A stretch of DNA of 64,000 bases from Ailanthus altissimus (GCA_946807835.1 OX327693.1:4419501-4483500), one strand, 5' to 3'. Positions 34,681 to 45,538 are shown, counted from the stretch's first letter. Numbers and translations: made by a program. The notes: a model not told the origin generated them from the sequence alone.

Positions 34681-35835
34681 GGTTCAAAATAATTATATCT
34701 GCTTAGGCGTCAACTTTTTCTTGATGGAGTTTAAAGCCCACATATTAGAATAAGTAGCGATTGATGGTTGGTAGAACTCCTTTTGTGAAATAATATATAA
34801 ACTTGGCACACTGTGATTCTTGAAAAAAAAAATTAGTGCATGTGGAAATAATTAAATAAATTAGATCCAATTAATAACAAACAATTACCTACAGTAAATA
34901 ACAATGTTGTATGTAAATAAATTAAAATTTTAAATGTATGTATGTTTTTTAGCCAAAATATTTATAAACAATTAAATCCGTATGTTTTTTAGACAAAAAT
35001 TAACTTTTAATGTATTAATTTTTAATTAATTTTAATAATATCGTTAAAATTTTTTTATAATATTAATACAAGTAGTTAATTCAATATTAATTATTCATTA
35101 ACTTAAATTAATAATTACTATTTTAACTATGAAATTAAATAAAATTTAGTAAAAATATTAAAGATTGAATATAAAAAAATATAAATTGAAATGTCACGTA
35201 GCATCCTATGGTGGCATCATGTGGTGAGGCTTTGCACACTGATGCACGAATGCTTGATGTACATGCTATGCCTAATGTGTAACAGGTATGCTATGCATGG
35301 CCGCGCAACTCACCCAGACATGTATTGCGAACACAATATATGTGTGCACACGTAGGGTCTCGCTTGTAGTGCACACGACGTCGCGTGTGCCTTAGGCATG
35401 ACTCATTTTGGCCATGTCAAGTTTGGTGTTGCAATCCTTATGTTAAGATTTTATTTCTCTACTTTCACTCGTTATGCCTCAAGTTATGAATGCGTAATAA
35501 CCGTTTTATATATGTCCCCACTTACAAAAAAAATATATTCCTAGTATTTGCACATATCACGAACTTCGGTATAAGTATATCATCACATTTTGTTGCTAGA
35601 GTAGATGAAGGTAAAGACATTACACATTATTGTTGGGATTCCTTAAGTTTGATGTTGTTATCCCCATATTAAAATTTTATTTCTCCACTTTTACTTATTA
35701 TACATCGAGTTGTTGGTACACAATTACCGCTTTTTGTATGTCCCCACGTTTATAAAATATGTATGTGCCCAAGTTATGGGAGGTAAAGTTTTAAAATACT
35801 CCTCTCCAACTAACTCCATATCTTCCCTTCCATCT
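34681..35835. other. Spacer between inverted minisatellite arms
   Basis: About 1.15 kb of ordinary-complexity sequence. It includes a relatively CpG-rich part (35190-35400) and two ~125-bp direct repeats (35414-35540 and 35637-35762) sharing AAGTTTGRTGTTG and a TATGTCCCCAC(T/G)T end. No ORF with a recognisable domain. Confidence 0.5.
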
Positions 35836-37395
35836 ATATTAAAATTAGAATTTGAATTATAACATTTAACGTAATTGAAATTGAATTTAAAATTGAAATA
35901 AAAAATATAGCATTTAACGTAAGTGAAATAAAATTAGAATTGAAATTATAACATTTAACGTAATTGAAAATAAAATTAGCATTGAAATTATAATATTTAA
36001 CATAATTAAAATTTAATTTAGAAATCAAATTGAAATTATAAAATTTAACGTAATTTAAATTTAAATTATAACATTTAACGTAATTAAAATTAATTAAAAT
36101 TAAAATTGGAGTTATAACAATGTAGTAATTAAAATTGAATTTATAAAATTAGAATTATAACATTTAATATCATTGAACTTGAATTTAAATTGTAATTAGA
36201 ATTATAACATTTAACATAATAGAAATTAAATTAAAATTTGATTATAATTATAACATTTAACGTGATTGAGATTGAAAATGGAATTGAAATTGAAATTATA
36301 ATAGTTAACAAAATTGAAATTGAAATTAGAATTAGAATTATATGATTTAACACAATTGAAATTAAAATCGAAATTAGAATTATAACATTTAACATAATGG
36401 GAATTAAAATTGGATACCTAATTAAAATTAAAATTTGAAATATAATGTTTAACATAATTGAAAAAGCTGAAATTATAATTATAATATTTAACGTAACTGA
36501 AATTGAAATTAAATTTGGAATAGAAATTAAAATATTTAATGTAATTGAAATCAAAATTGAAATTGAAATTAGAATTAACATTATAACATTTAATGTAACT
36601 GAAATTAAAATTGAATTTTAGAATTATAATATTTAACATAATTGAAATTGAAATTAGAATTAGAATTATAACATTTAAAGTAATTAAAATTAAAATTATA
36701 ATATTTAACGTAATTGTAATTGAAATTAGCTTTAGAATTGTAATATTTAATGTAATAGACATCAATATTCAAATTAGAATTATAACATTTAACAAAATTA
36801 AAATTAGTATTGTAACATTTAAAATAATTGAAATTAAAATTGAATTTGAAATTATAATGTTTAATGTAATTGAATTTGAAATTACAATATTTAACTTTTT
36901 TAAAATCGAAATTAGATTTAAATTTATAACATTTAACGTAATTTAAATTGAATTGAAATTTTAACAGTTACCTAATTGAAATTTTAATAATAACATTTAA
37001 CATAATTTAAATTAAAATTAAATTTAAAATTATTGCATTTAACGTAATTAAAATTGAAATCAAAATTAAAATTAGAATTATAACAACTAACGTACTTGAA
37101 TTTAAAATTGGAATTAGAATTATAACATTTAGTATAATTGAAATTGAAATTGAAATCGAAATTAAAATTGAAATTAGAATTATAACATTTTATATAATTA
37201 AATTTAAAATTAGAATTAGAATTATGACATTTAACATAATTGAAATTAGAATTGATTTTGAAATTATAATATTTAACATAATTAAAATTAAAATTAAAAT
37301 TATAACAAAATTGAAATGAATTAGATTTGAAATTATAACATTTAACAAAATTATAATTAGACTTATAATTAGAATTATAAGTATAAATACAATTT
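35836..37395 (-). repeat. AT-rich minisatellite, right arm (inverted)
   Basis: More than twenty units containing RAATTATAACATTTAACRTAA, the reverse complement of the left-arm unit, separated by variable AATTGAAATTRAAATT blocks. With 34055-34680 it could form a very long stem. Both strands carry long I/N/F-rich ORFs that are by-products of composition. Confidence 0.75.
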
Positions 37396-37632
37396 TATTT
37401 AAATTTCATAATCTTTTATTATGTGTTATATAATTAAAATTGATGTTACATAATTTTCTAATTCATATAAATTATAGTATGGTGCTAAAATTTTATATCA
37501 ATTAATATATTTATCCTAAAACTTTTTGATTTCATATTGGGGAAGTTTTTATTATTTTTGTTCTCAATATATATATTTACATTGGGGACTTTTGATATTT
37601 TCCATCAATTTTTTCTTTACCATCGATTGCTC

Positions 37633-37749
37633 AAGTTGTAAGCTTTTTATTTAATTATATCTCAGTGATAGATATGCTGCAAGCAAATCTAACAGTCAGA
37701 ACAACTAACTATATAGCACAACCATTTATTCTGTAACTTATCCTACCTT

Positions 37750-37780
<31 letters not shown>

Positions 37781-37918
37781 CTGTGTGAAGTTGTAAGCTT
37801 TTTATTTAATTATATCTCAGTGATAGATATGCTGCAAACAAATCTAACAGTCAGAACAACTGGCTATATAGCACAATCATTTATTCTGTAACTTACCCTA
37901 CCTTATCATATATATATG
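37633..37918 (+). repeat. 155-bp tandem duplication with (TA)n
   Basis: Two copies start AAGTTGTAAGCTTTTTATTT at 37633 and 37788 and contain CTCAGTGATAGATATGCTGC. They differ at about five bases. The first ends in a longer (AT)n run (37758-37780) than the second. Function unknown. Confidence 0.75.
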
Positions 37919-38662
37919 TATGTGTGTTTTTCTAAACAATACACTCTTTATATTGTTTTGTTCATATTTTGATCATTCATTTTTATTCAAATTTATTTTA
38001 AATACTAATAATAGACCTTTAACTATTTGTGTGAGTTTTCCCTTTCGGCTTAAATAGTTTCACTTATATAGTATTAGAATTAAGCTCTTGAGTTTAATCT
38101 TGTATTTCAAATTTCAAAATAATATAATTAAATAATTTAAATTTAAATAAAATTCAAAATTTAGGTTACGTGAGAGATGGTTGAAACAATAATGAATAAT
38201 TTTATATTTAATCAAATTTACTGTAATACTACCTTAAAAAGGCTTTTTCTTTAATTTATAGAATAAATTAAGATATTTGGAAAATTTTGAGGTTTGATTG
38301 TGTAATTTAAATCGAACTTCAAAACTAAACTATTAACTTTTCGTATTTTAATGTTATTTTCTACTCGTTTTCTTTCTTTTTTTTTTTTTTTTTTTTTACT
38401 TAAGTACCACATTTTAAATAAATTAGAACTTAAAAATTCTTGGTGCATTAAACTAACCACCGCAAGACATCCTTATACTGCAATAAAATATGAACTAACA
38501 CCCAAATACCAGCTCTTTAAACTAGATACTGAAGTTCCATTAAACTTAAACTCAAGTATTTCGTCCAACCAAAAAAAATAAAAAAACAAACAAAAATTTA
38601 ATCAATTTAGATGTTCTCCGATGATGACAACAAACTAAATATCCAGCCTTTTGGCATACATC
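37919..38662. other. AT-rich non-coding sequence, left flank of unit B
   Basis: A T-run lies at 38377-38397. No gene. The corresponding sequence of unit A lies outside the window, so the left edge of the duplication cannot be set. Confidence 0.4.
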
Positions 38663-39107
38663 TCACTTGAGAGGAATGAACCTTGAAGAATGGTTAGAAC
38701 CAATACCGGGTCTACCGTGCTTCACCGGCTTGTATGAGATAGAGAACTCAGCCAGGTAATGACCAATCATTTCAGGCTTGATCTCAACCTGATTGAATGT
38801 CTTGCCAATGTACGCACCAATAATGCTTCCAATCATTTCATGTACAATAATCATGTTTCTCAAATGGGTACGAACTGGTTCTGGCTTCTCACCAGGTGGA
38901 GCCTCCCTTTTCGCCTTGCGAAGCTTCTTGATCAAAGCCATGGGTTTCCTCTTCAAACCTTCTGCGAGCACGTGCGTGGAAAAGTTTGACGAGCTCATCA
39001 GTGGACATGTCAAGAAGAGCGTCCAAATCCACGCCCCTGAATCTGAACTTCTTAAACGTTCTCTTCTTCGGCTCTCCCGCCGCCACCTCCGTCTCGACAT
39101 CCGCCAT
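38663..39107 (-). pseudogene. RPS15: 40S ribosomal protein S15 pseudogene, copy B
   Basis: The full length is visible on the minus strand: ATG at 39107, TGA at 38663-38665. The N-terminal frame ([20 protein letters not shown]) breaks after ARARRRF. The rest ([13 protein letters not shown] to SSRFIPLK) continues in another frame after loss of about 11 bp. Substitutions such as NMIIVHEM for the usual Pro and GAYIGK in a normally conserved loop show relaxed constraint. No introns remain, so a retrocopy is likely. It shares the frameshift with copy A. Confidence 0.88.
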
Positions 39108-39279
39108 GGTTGGAAATTAAGAGTAGTAGTAATAAGAGGCTCCTGCTGGATCTGTTGCCGCTAGGGTTTTTCCCTGGTCCTTTCACTAAACCTTACCAAT
39201 ATAGGATTACATCTAATATAGGATTACATCAAACAAGTACTAGTTGAATAAGGATTTCCTCTGATTTTTTTATGGAATC

Positions 39280-39287
39280 TATAAATA
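39280..39287 (+). promoter_or_regulatory. TATA box of F-box gene copy B
   Basis: TATAAATA 68 bp upstream of the ATG at 39348, same as copy A. Confidence 0.6.
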
Positions 39288-39347
39288 GAGGTTGAAACTT
39301 GCAAATAATACCCCTCCACTCAGAAGTCTGATTAATTTTTTGTTTCA

Positions 39348-40592
39348 ATGGCACTACCACAACGATTCTCATGGTCCGATCTCCCAACTGAACTCCTATC
39401 TATAATCTTGGGAAAATTAAATTGCGATGATATCTCAAGATGTGCAGCCGTCTGTTCCTCATGGAAATCTGCCATTAGAGTTGAATATTACCACCTTAAA
39501 TCTATTTCGCCACCTTTTCTTTTACTCTCAAAAGCAGGTCGGGATAATTACAATGATTTTCCAAAAAGTCATTCTTGCATCCTCTTCAATCGACAAACAA
39601 ATCAAACCCATGAAATACCATTATGGGAACTACAAGGGAGATGGTTTTCGAGTTCATCTCACGGATGGCTGTTAACAATTGACAGTGTGGATGAAACACA
39701 AAATATGTATCTCGTAAATCCTTTCGTCAGATCTCGAATCAAGTTGCCGCCACCAAGAAGACGATTCAGGGAACTAAAAGGCTTGAGAGTGATTACATCG
39801 AGTAGCCCTCTGGATCCTAACTGCGTAGTTCTCGCTTCAGAATGTCTTATAGGTGACTTGGCCTTTTGCAGACCCGGCGACAGGACCTGGACGAGCGTAC
39901 AAGTACGTGATTATATTACGGAGGATGATATCGCGATGAGGGTACACAAATTTCATTGGTGTTTTGATAAGGAAATTACTAGAAAGAAAAGAAAAACCAA
40001 AACATTGTCCAGGAGCATATTAAAACATCAATTGCATCAATGTGTTAAAAAAGAAACCGTGTTTTATAAGGGTAACTTTTATTATACAGGCCAATGTAGT
40101 ATCATCTTTCGTATAAGATTTGATACCCGTCCTTTCCCCGTGGCAGAAGCATTACCAATCAAAACACTTCAATTTCGACCGCGGCCGCGTGCCTACAGTA
40201 ACCATAATTATTTGGTGGAGTTGAATGGCGATCTGTTACTAGTTGCAAGATTAATGTCTACCTACAAAATTTTCTCGGATAATTCTTGGGAGAGTAAAAC
40301 TTGTGCTTTTGAGGTCTACAAGTTGGATTGGCAGAGACAAGAATGGAATGAGGTGAAAGATATCGATAATAAGGCAATCTTATTGGGAGGGCATAGTTCC
40401 ACCTGCTTTTCGGAAGGAGAAGATAGTTATTTCAAAGCGAATTGCATATATTTTATCGACGATTATAAGGAATATGATATGGGTGTCTATGACATGATCA
40501 GAGAAAGTTTTGAATGGCTCCAGTCTCCATTCATCAGCCCAGAGGTTTGGGCAAGTCCTCTAAATTGGCTCAGAGTCGGACCAGGAATATAG
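39348..40592 (+). CDS. F-box protein with KIB1-4 (DUF295) beta-propeller, copy B
   Basis: Intact 414-aa single-exon gene, same domains as copy A: F-box at residues ~8-48, propeller at ~75-385, basic insert at ~207-227. By eye the coding regions differ at only about three positions. One changes residue 65 (Pro in A, Arg in B), just after the F-box; the others are silent. Both copies therefore look functional, or were recently homogenised. The flanks (RPS15 pseudogene upstream, NLR downstream) are as in unit A. Confidence 0.88.
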   Translation: MALPQRFSWSDLPTELLSIILGKLNCDDISRCAAVCSSWKSAIRVEYYHLKSISPPFLLLSKAGRDNYNDFPKSHSCILFNRQTNQTHEIPLWELQGRWFSSSSHGWLLTIDSVDETQNMYLVNPFVRSRIKLPPPRRRFRELKGLRVITSSSPLDPNCVVLASECLIGDLAFCRPGDRTWTSVQVRDYITEDDIAMRVHKFHWCFDKEITRKKRKTKTLSRSILKHQLHQCVKKETVFYKGNFYYTGQCSIIFRIRFDTRPFPVAEALPIKTLQFRPRPRAYSNHNYLVELNGDLLLVARLMSTYKIFSDNSWESKTCAFEVYKLDWQRQEWNEVKDIDNKAILLGGHSSTCFSEGEDSYFKANCIYFIDDYKEYDMGVYDMIRESFEWLQSPFISPEVWASPLNWLRVGPGI

Positions 40593-41645
40593 CTTTATAT
40601 GTTACATTTATCTTTTCTTAGTCTTTATGTCGTGGAGTTGCTGTCTTATTGAAAGATTTTAAATTAGAACTTAAAATATCTTTTAACAACCCATTTTACT
40701 TTCTCTCCGAGTACGACGCCTCGTTTTCTTCTTTGTTATGTAATTAATACTTTAATTCGTCTTTTTATTTAGTCTGAGTCTTAGGTTTATAATTCCTTGA
40801 TTTGTCTTTTTGTTTAGACTTAGGGTTTATAGAGTTTCTCTGAAAATTGGTTGATTTGTTATCAATATTTAGGGTTTAAAATTAGTTTCACATTATTGAA
40901 TCCATAAACAAAATTCAAAAACACTCGTGTGATCGCTACTACAATCACTTATCTAGAACAAGCTTGTAGATACAAGGAAACAAAGAAGAAGAAAAAGAGG
41001 ACAAAGAAGGCGGAAGCTTCGATGGAGTCCATACTGATTATTTAAGTATATTATAGTCAATATATGAAAGGTAAACATGTATAATAAGTATATTATTGTC
41101 AATATATGTATATCCTCCAAAAAAAAAAATTGGATAAATTGAAAATAATATAATTTTTATAAATTAAAAAAATATTTATATTAATAAACTGATTAGACAT
41201 GTAAAACCTTTTTCTACGGTGGATATGATACTATGCCAAAGTTATCAACAAAACAAGGAACAACATATGTAAAGTCAACGTTCAAGTCCAGAGGATTGGC
41301 TAGCAGAAGGTCGAGTCTTCTAAGAAAAATTAGGCATGCAATTTCGTCAAAGTAGTTACCTGGACACAAATAGTTGTAGTCTTGTAGCTAGCTGAGCACA
41401 GAAGGTCATTTTCCCACTTAGCTTGTGGGTTCTTATGGCAAGAAATCGAGGTCGATCAATAATTCATTCTTTTTAGGGAAAACAAATCAATAATTTCTTC
41501 AGTCAAATTAAGAAATATGACCAAATCTAAAGAAAAAAAAAGTAGAGATTTTATATCATAAGAAAAACAAATAAGGAATTTCTAGATCGATTTTATATTG
41601 TTGATTTTTATTTTAATATTTTGGGGACCATTCAGCTGACTTGAC

Positions 41646-41653
41646 TATAAAAA
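41646..41653 (+). promoter_or_regulatory. TATA box of NLR copy B
   Basis: TATAAAAA 102 bp upstream of the NLR ATG at 41748, conserved with copy A. Confidence 0.5.
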
Positions 41654-41747
41654 CTGAGCCAAGATAGCATTATCTTTACACAAGCACGTAAAATATACGA
41701 GTTTCTCAATCTTTCTTTGGTCAATTATCGTCATTGATTCTTTGAGC

Positions 41748-43804
41748 ATGGCTGAAGCAGTTGTTTCAGTAGTATTGGAGCAGTTGGCTTCAATACTTGT
41801 TGAACAGGTACAAGCTGGGGTGAAGCTGGTCGAAAGCATTGATTCAGATGTTCAAAAGCTCACCAGCTATTTCACAACCATAAAAGATGTGCTTGAAGAT
41901 GCAGAGAACAGACAAATGAACGAGAACGCTGTGAGAGTTTGGTTAGATAAGCTTAAAAGCACGTCTTATGATATACAGGACGTGTTGGATGAATGGAACA
42001 CAGCAATCCAAAAATTGCACTTGAAGAAAATTGAAGATGCTTCCAAGCATAAAAAGGTATACTCTCTCATCCCTGCTCATCGATTTTCTCTCAAGCAAAT
42101 TGTCTTGCGTCGTTACATTGCAACCAAGATAAAGAGCTTGAATAAGACACTAGATAATGTTGTCAAGGAAAAAGATATGTTCAGTTTTAGCTTGACCAAG
42201 ATCAGCGGAGAAATAGAACGACGAATGACTACCTCTGTGATTGATTTGTCAAAAACTCATGGAAGAGATCAGAATAAGAATGAGATTGGCCGAACCACAT
42301 TATCTTAATGTAGATGCAGGGAAGATATGGAGTTAGTTGGAGAAGAGTATTCTAAAAATTTAACAATGCGCTCTTTCTTTCAAGAGTTTGAGAAAGGCAA
42401 TGATGGTATCATACAAAGGTGCAAGATGCATGATATGGTGCATGCCTTTGCTCAATTTCTTGCCAAAAATGAATGATCTACTGCAGAAGTTGATGATGTT
42501 TCAAAATATCGGTTAGAGTTTTTTGATAGAAACTTTCGAAATTCTATGATAATTATTGAAAAATTGGTGATTCAACAATTTTGGGTGGATAAGAATTGAG
42601 ATAAATACTAAAGTGGAGAGTCACAAGAAATCTAGAACGTGTGGGACACGTACGGAGAAGTCTAGGACGTGTGGGATACGAAGGGAGAAGCGAAACGGGA
42701 CTCAAAGATGCGAAGGAAGTAAAGAAAATGTGGGAGGTGCGTACAGGGCTAAGCGCCGCGGTGCCCATGGCTGAGCGCCGCAGTGCCCAAGACAGCACCC
42801 CAATGCCGCGGCGTTGGGTCCTCAGCGCCACGAGCTGGGCGCGATTTTAGCCAGCACTGTAGCGCCCAGGGACGAGTGTCGCAGCGCCAGACGCGTCAAA
42901 AGTCCGTTTTTCTTCTCGATTTCTAGTTTTGAGAAGCTTTGAACTTTCAAAATAAGTGGACTCTTACTCCAACAAGAAATAGGGTTAGTAGGCACGAAAT
43001 ACACCCTATATAAACACTTGTAAACCCTTTAGTTGAGATCAAGCATTAAGAGAGACTCTAAGAGAGAGGAAGAACTGGGTAAACACTAAGTGCTTGTGTG
43101 CGCTAGGATGGAACCATCGTTTGGGTGATCATTGTTCCTGGTAGAGTAAGGGTTCACTAAACATTAGATCCTTTTGAGGATTCTTCAAATTGGATTTTCC
43201 TTGTAATATCTCTAAGGAGTTAATAAGATAGGCTATGATCATTGGATCCACCGTAGACATAGGCAATTGGCCGAATCACGCAAGATTGTGTTGTGCTCTG
43301 TTGTTTTCTACTTTAGATTCTTTCTATTTTACTTGATTAACAAGTTATTCCGTTGCAGCAAGGAGGTTAGGGTTCTAGGTTGAACTTGAGGTTCTTTGTT
43401 TCAACATAATCTCAAGAGGGAGAATGGTGTTTCCTTCCTCAACAATAATTCTTAAGAGAGATAACTTATTTCCTGTGTATATCTATAATAAGATGAAATT
43501 ACATGGTCTTCTGGTCGAATGTGTCGGTGATTATTTGACTAGTGATATCATTTTTGAAATATTGTTTAAAAAGTTGACTTGCTTTAGGGCGCTTTCTCTT
43601 AGTATTTGGTTTCAACATTTTGAATCAATCAAAAGAGTTTCGAGAGGAATAGAAAGCTTATTAAATTTGAGGTTCCTTAGTTTGAGAAATTTCATGGAGA
43701 TAAAAGAATTACTTGAGTTGTTATGTTGTTTGTATAATCTTCAAACCCTATATAAAAATAAAAATAAAAATTACTTTGGAAGAATTCTACCTCTTTTAAG
43801 CTAA
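41748..43804 (+). pseudogene. CC-NB-LRR (RGA-type) resistance gene, copy B, deleted and LTR-split
   Basis: The coiled coil is open from ATG 41748 (MAEAVVSVVLEQLASILVEQ) to 42308. Relative to copy A, ~0.8 kb of NB-ARC, including P-loop and kinase-2, is deleted. About 13 bp of unmatched filler (GGCCGAACCACA) lies at the junction near 42285-42300. The winged-helix end and MHD motif follow, with a stop at ...NE* (GAATGA). A solo LTR (42554-43444) splits the linker. A short LRR start (43445-43804) then ends at the same truncation point as copy A. No functional receptor is possible; a coiled-coil-only protein of 186 aa could be made. Confidence 0.88.
42554..43444 (+). mobile_element. Solo LTR, 891 bp, in NLR copy B
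   Basis: Related to the LTR at 9241-10126. It starts TATTGAAAAATTGG (terminal TG mutated to TA) and ends CCTCAACA, flanked by the 5-bp duplication ATAAT (42549-42553 and 43445-43449). It carries the CpG-rich tract (42750-42900, AAGCGCCGCGGTGCCC). Confidence 0.85.
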
Positions 43805-44902
43805 TCATTTAGAAGTTTAAACAATAGATAAAGGAAGAATAAGAAGCCTCCATTGAAAAGGAAGCTTCAATGATAATCACACAGAAGCAAGAAATTTCCT
43901 ATAAAAAAGGGAACTACAGTGGGCGACCTCAAGAGAGAGACAAGAACCGAAAAAGTTACTGATAATCAGAAAGAAACTAGGAGAAAAAAAGTATGAATTT
44001 CACCTGAACAATTGATCCCTTAAACACATTAGCTAAAACGATATGGGAGAAACTTAAGGATTTTGAAATATTTTTGGAACCCTAGACCTGTAGAAAAACT
44101 AATAGAATAGCAAGACAGAACCAAGTACTACTCTTTTCACAATGACTATGAGTATACAACCCAAAGATGTCAGGCAAGGTTTCAAATCCAACGTCTAATG
44201 AAAGGTGAATATCTAAATGAATACAAGTACCAAGACAACTTGGGAAGAAAAACAAAGGCAACAAAAGAGCAGAAGAATGTAACAAAAGTAAGCAACGAAG
44301 AAGAAGACATTCCACTCCTATACATGATTGATGAATCTCCTTTTAATTTTATCCAAATATAAGGAAGAGTTTGCAGATCTCTTAAATATAGTCCAATAAT
44401 TAGTGCAAGCACTTTCATTGTTGAGGTGTTGAATTCGAATTATTGGATAGGTTGTTTATTTATTTTGGTTATGGAGAGTTATTTATTTTACTCCAATTTT
44501 AGAGAATTAATATTGTAATGATTAATTTTTTTTACCTCCAATTGTGGAGGATTGATATTGTAATGATTTAGAGTTTGTTTCTTCTTGTTGTGGAGAGTTT
44601 TTTTTTTTTTCAACCGTAGAGGATTAATATTATAATGGTTTATGACATTATAATTATTTTAAATTTGAAATATAATATTTGCATCTAGATTTTGAAAAAA
44701 AACAAAAAAAAAATTGTTGTCATAGCAAATAACTTAACGCTGCTTGAAAGATTATCGTTGGGTCAGTCCACGAGGAGATGTGAGATTGACATTTTTATTT
44801 TTGTTCGGCCCACGGTATCCGCCGCTGATTTTAAAATTTATTTTGTTATTTTTCTAAGTCTGCTATATAAACTTGAGAAGATAAAAATTACATGGAGCAC
44901 AA
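43805..44902. other. Non-coding, unit B counterpart of 4888-5985
   Basis: Colinear with unit A: unclassified purine-rich block, degenerate ~60-bp repeats (~44465-44640), then the gene X upstream region (from ~44730). The sequence ends at the copia target site CACAA. Confidence 0.55.
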
Positions 44903-45145
44903 TGTTGGATCATAAACTTGATCCATTATGGGAGCACAATGTGGTGTAGGATTGTTCTTAAGTAGTATAAATACCCCTCCCCATTTTAGTTTAGGCATTA
45001 AGAAAAATTAAGAGCTTCTAAGTGAGTGAAGAAGCAAACTCTAATAAAAGTGAGTTGTAGTATCTTGTTTTTGAGTGAGAGTGCTCTTATAATATTTGTT
45101 TGAGTTTGAATAAAAGTTGTTTGTGTGAGTGTTTCATTTCCAACA
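44903..45145 (+). repeat. 5' LTR of copia 1 (243 bp, internally deleted)
   Basis: Matches the 3' LTR at both ends but lacks ~190 bp after CATTATGGGAGC. TATA box TATAAATA at 44966-44973. Ends TTTCCAACA. By eye it shows several substitutions against the 3' LTR (for example CTTGATCC versus CTTGATCT). Confidence 0.85.
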
Positions 45146-45148
45146 AAG

Positions 45149-45160
45149 TGGTATCAGAGC
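45149..45160 (+). other. Primer binding site of copia 1
   Basis: TGGTATCAGAGC, complementary to the initiator-Met tRNA 3' end, 3 nt after the LTR. Standard for plant copia elements. Confidence 0.9.
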
Positions 45161-45295
45161 AAGTTGGAAAGTATACACTATTGCATATCAAATCGAAGGT
45201 CTCGACGAGAGGAATCCGACGCCACCAAAATCTCCCCAATTTGAGTTCGGACGCGCCTCCACGCGCCGCCGGAAGACTGCTGCCAGAAAATCGAG

Positions 45296-45460
45296 TTGAC
45301 TCATCGAGTTGACCGAGTCGTAAGCCTGTTGACCAAGCCCCTTGACCGAGCCGTCCAAGCGAGTTGACTGAGCCGTCAAAGTCATTGACCGTTGACCAAG
45401 TTATGGTTGACTTTGACCGTTGACTTTGATTGTTGACCAAAAAATTGAAAATTTTGACCA
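45296..45460 (+). promoter_or_regulatory. W-box cluster in copia leader
   Basis: Twelve TTGACC/TTGACT motifs in 165 bp between primer site and GAG start, in a degenerate repeat such as GAGTTGACCGAG and GTTGACTTTGACCG. TTGACY is the WRKY-factor binding core. Activity is inferred only. Confidence 0.55.
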
Positions 45461-45538
45461 GGTCCTTCCCAAGGTTTTTCGGCATTCCGGATTCATCCGT
45501 GCAATCGAATTTTGAAAATTCTCATTATATTGAGAGAT

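Noticed and set aside
36231..36946. Long I/N/F-rich ORFs on both strands
   Set aside because: They arise from AT-rich minisatellite composition and change frame with every unit.
38793..39164. 123-aa plus-strand ORF opposite RPS15 (and its copy at 27-338)
   Set aside because: It is antisense to the RPS15 pseudogene, whose protein identity is clear on the minus strand.
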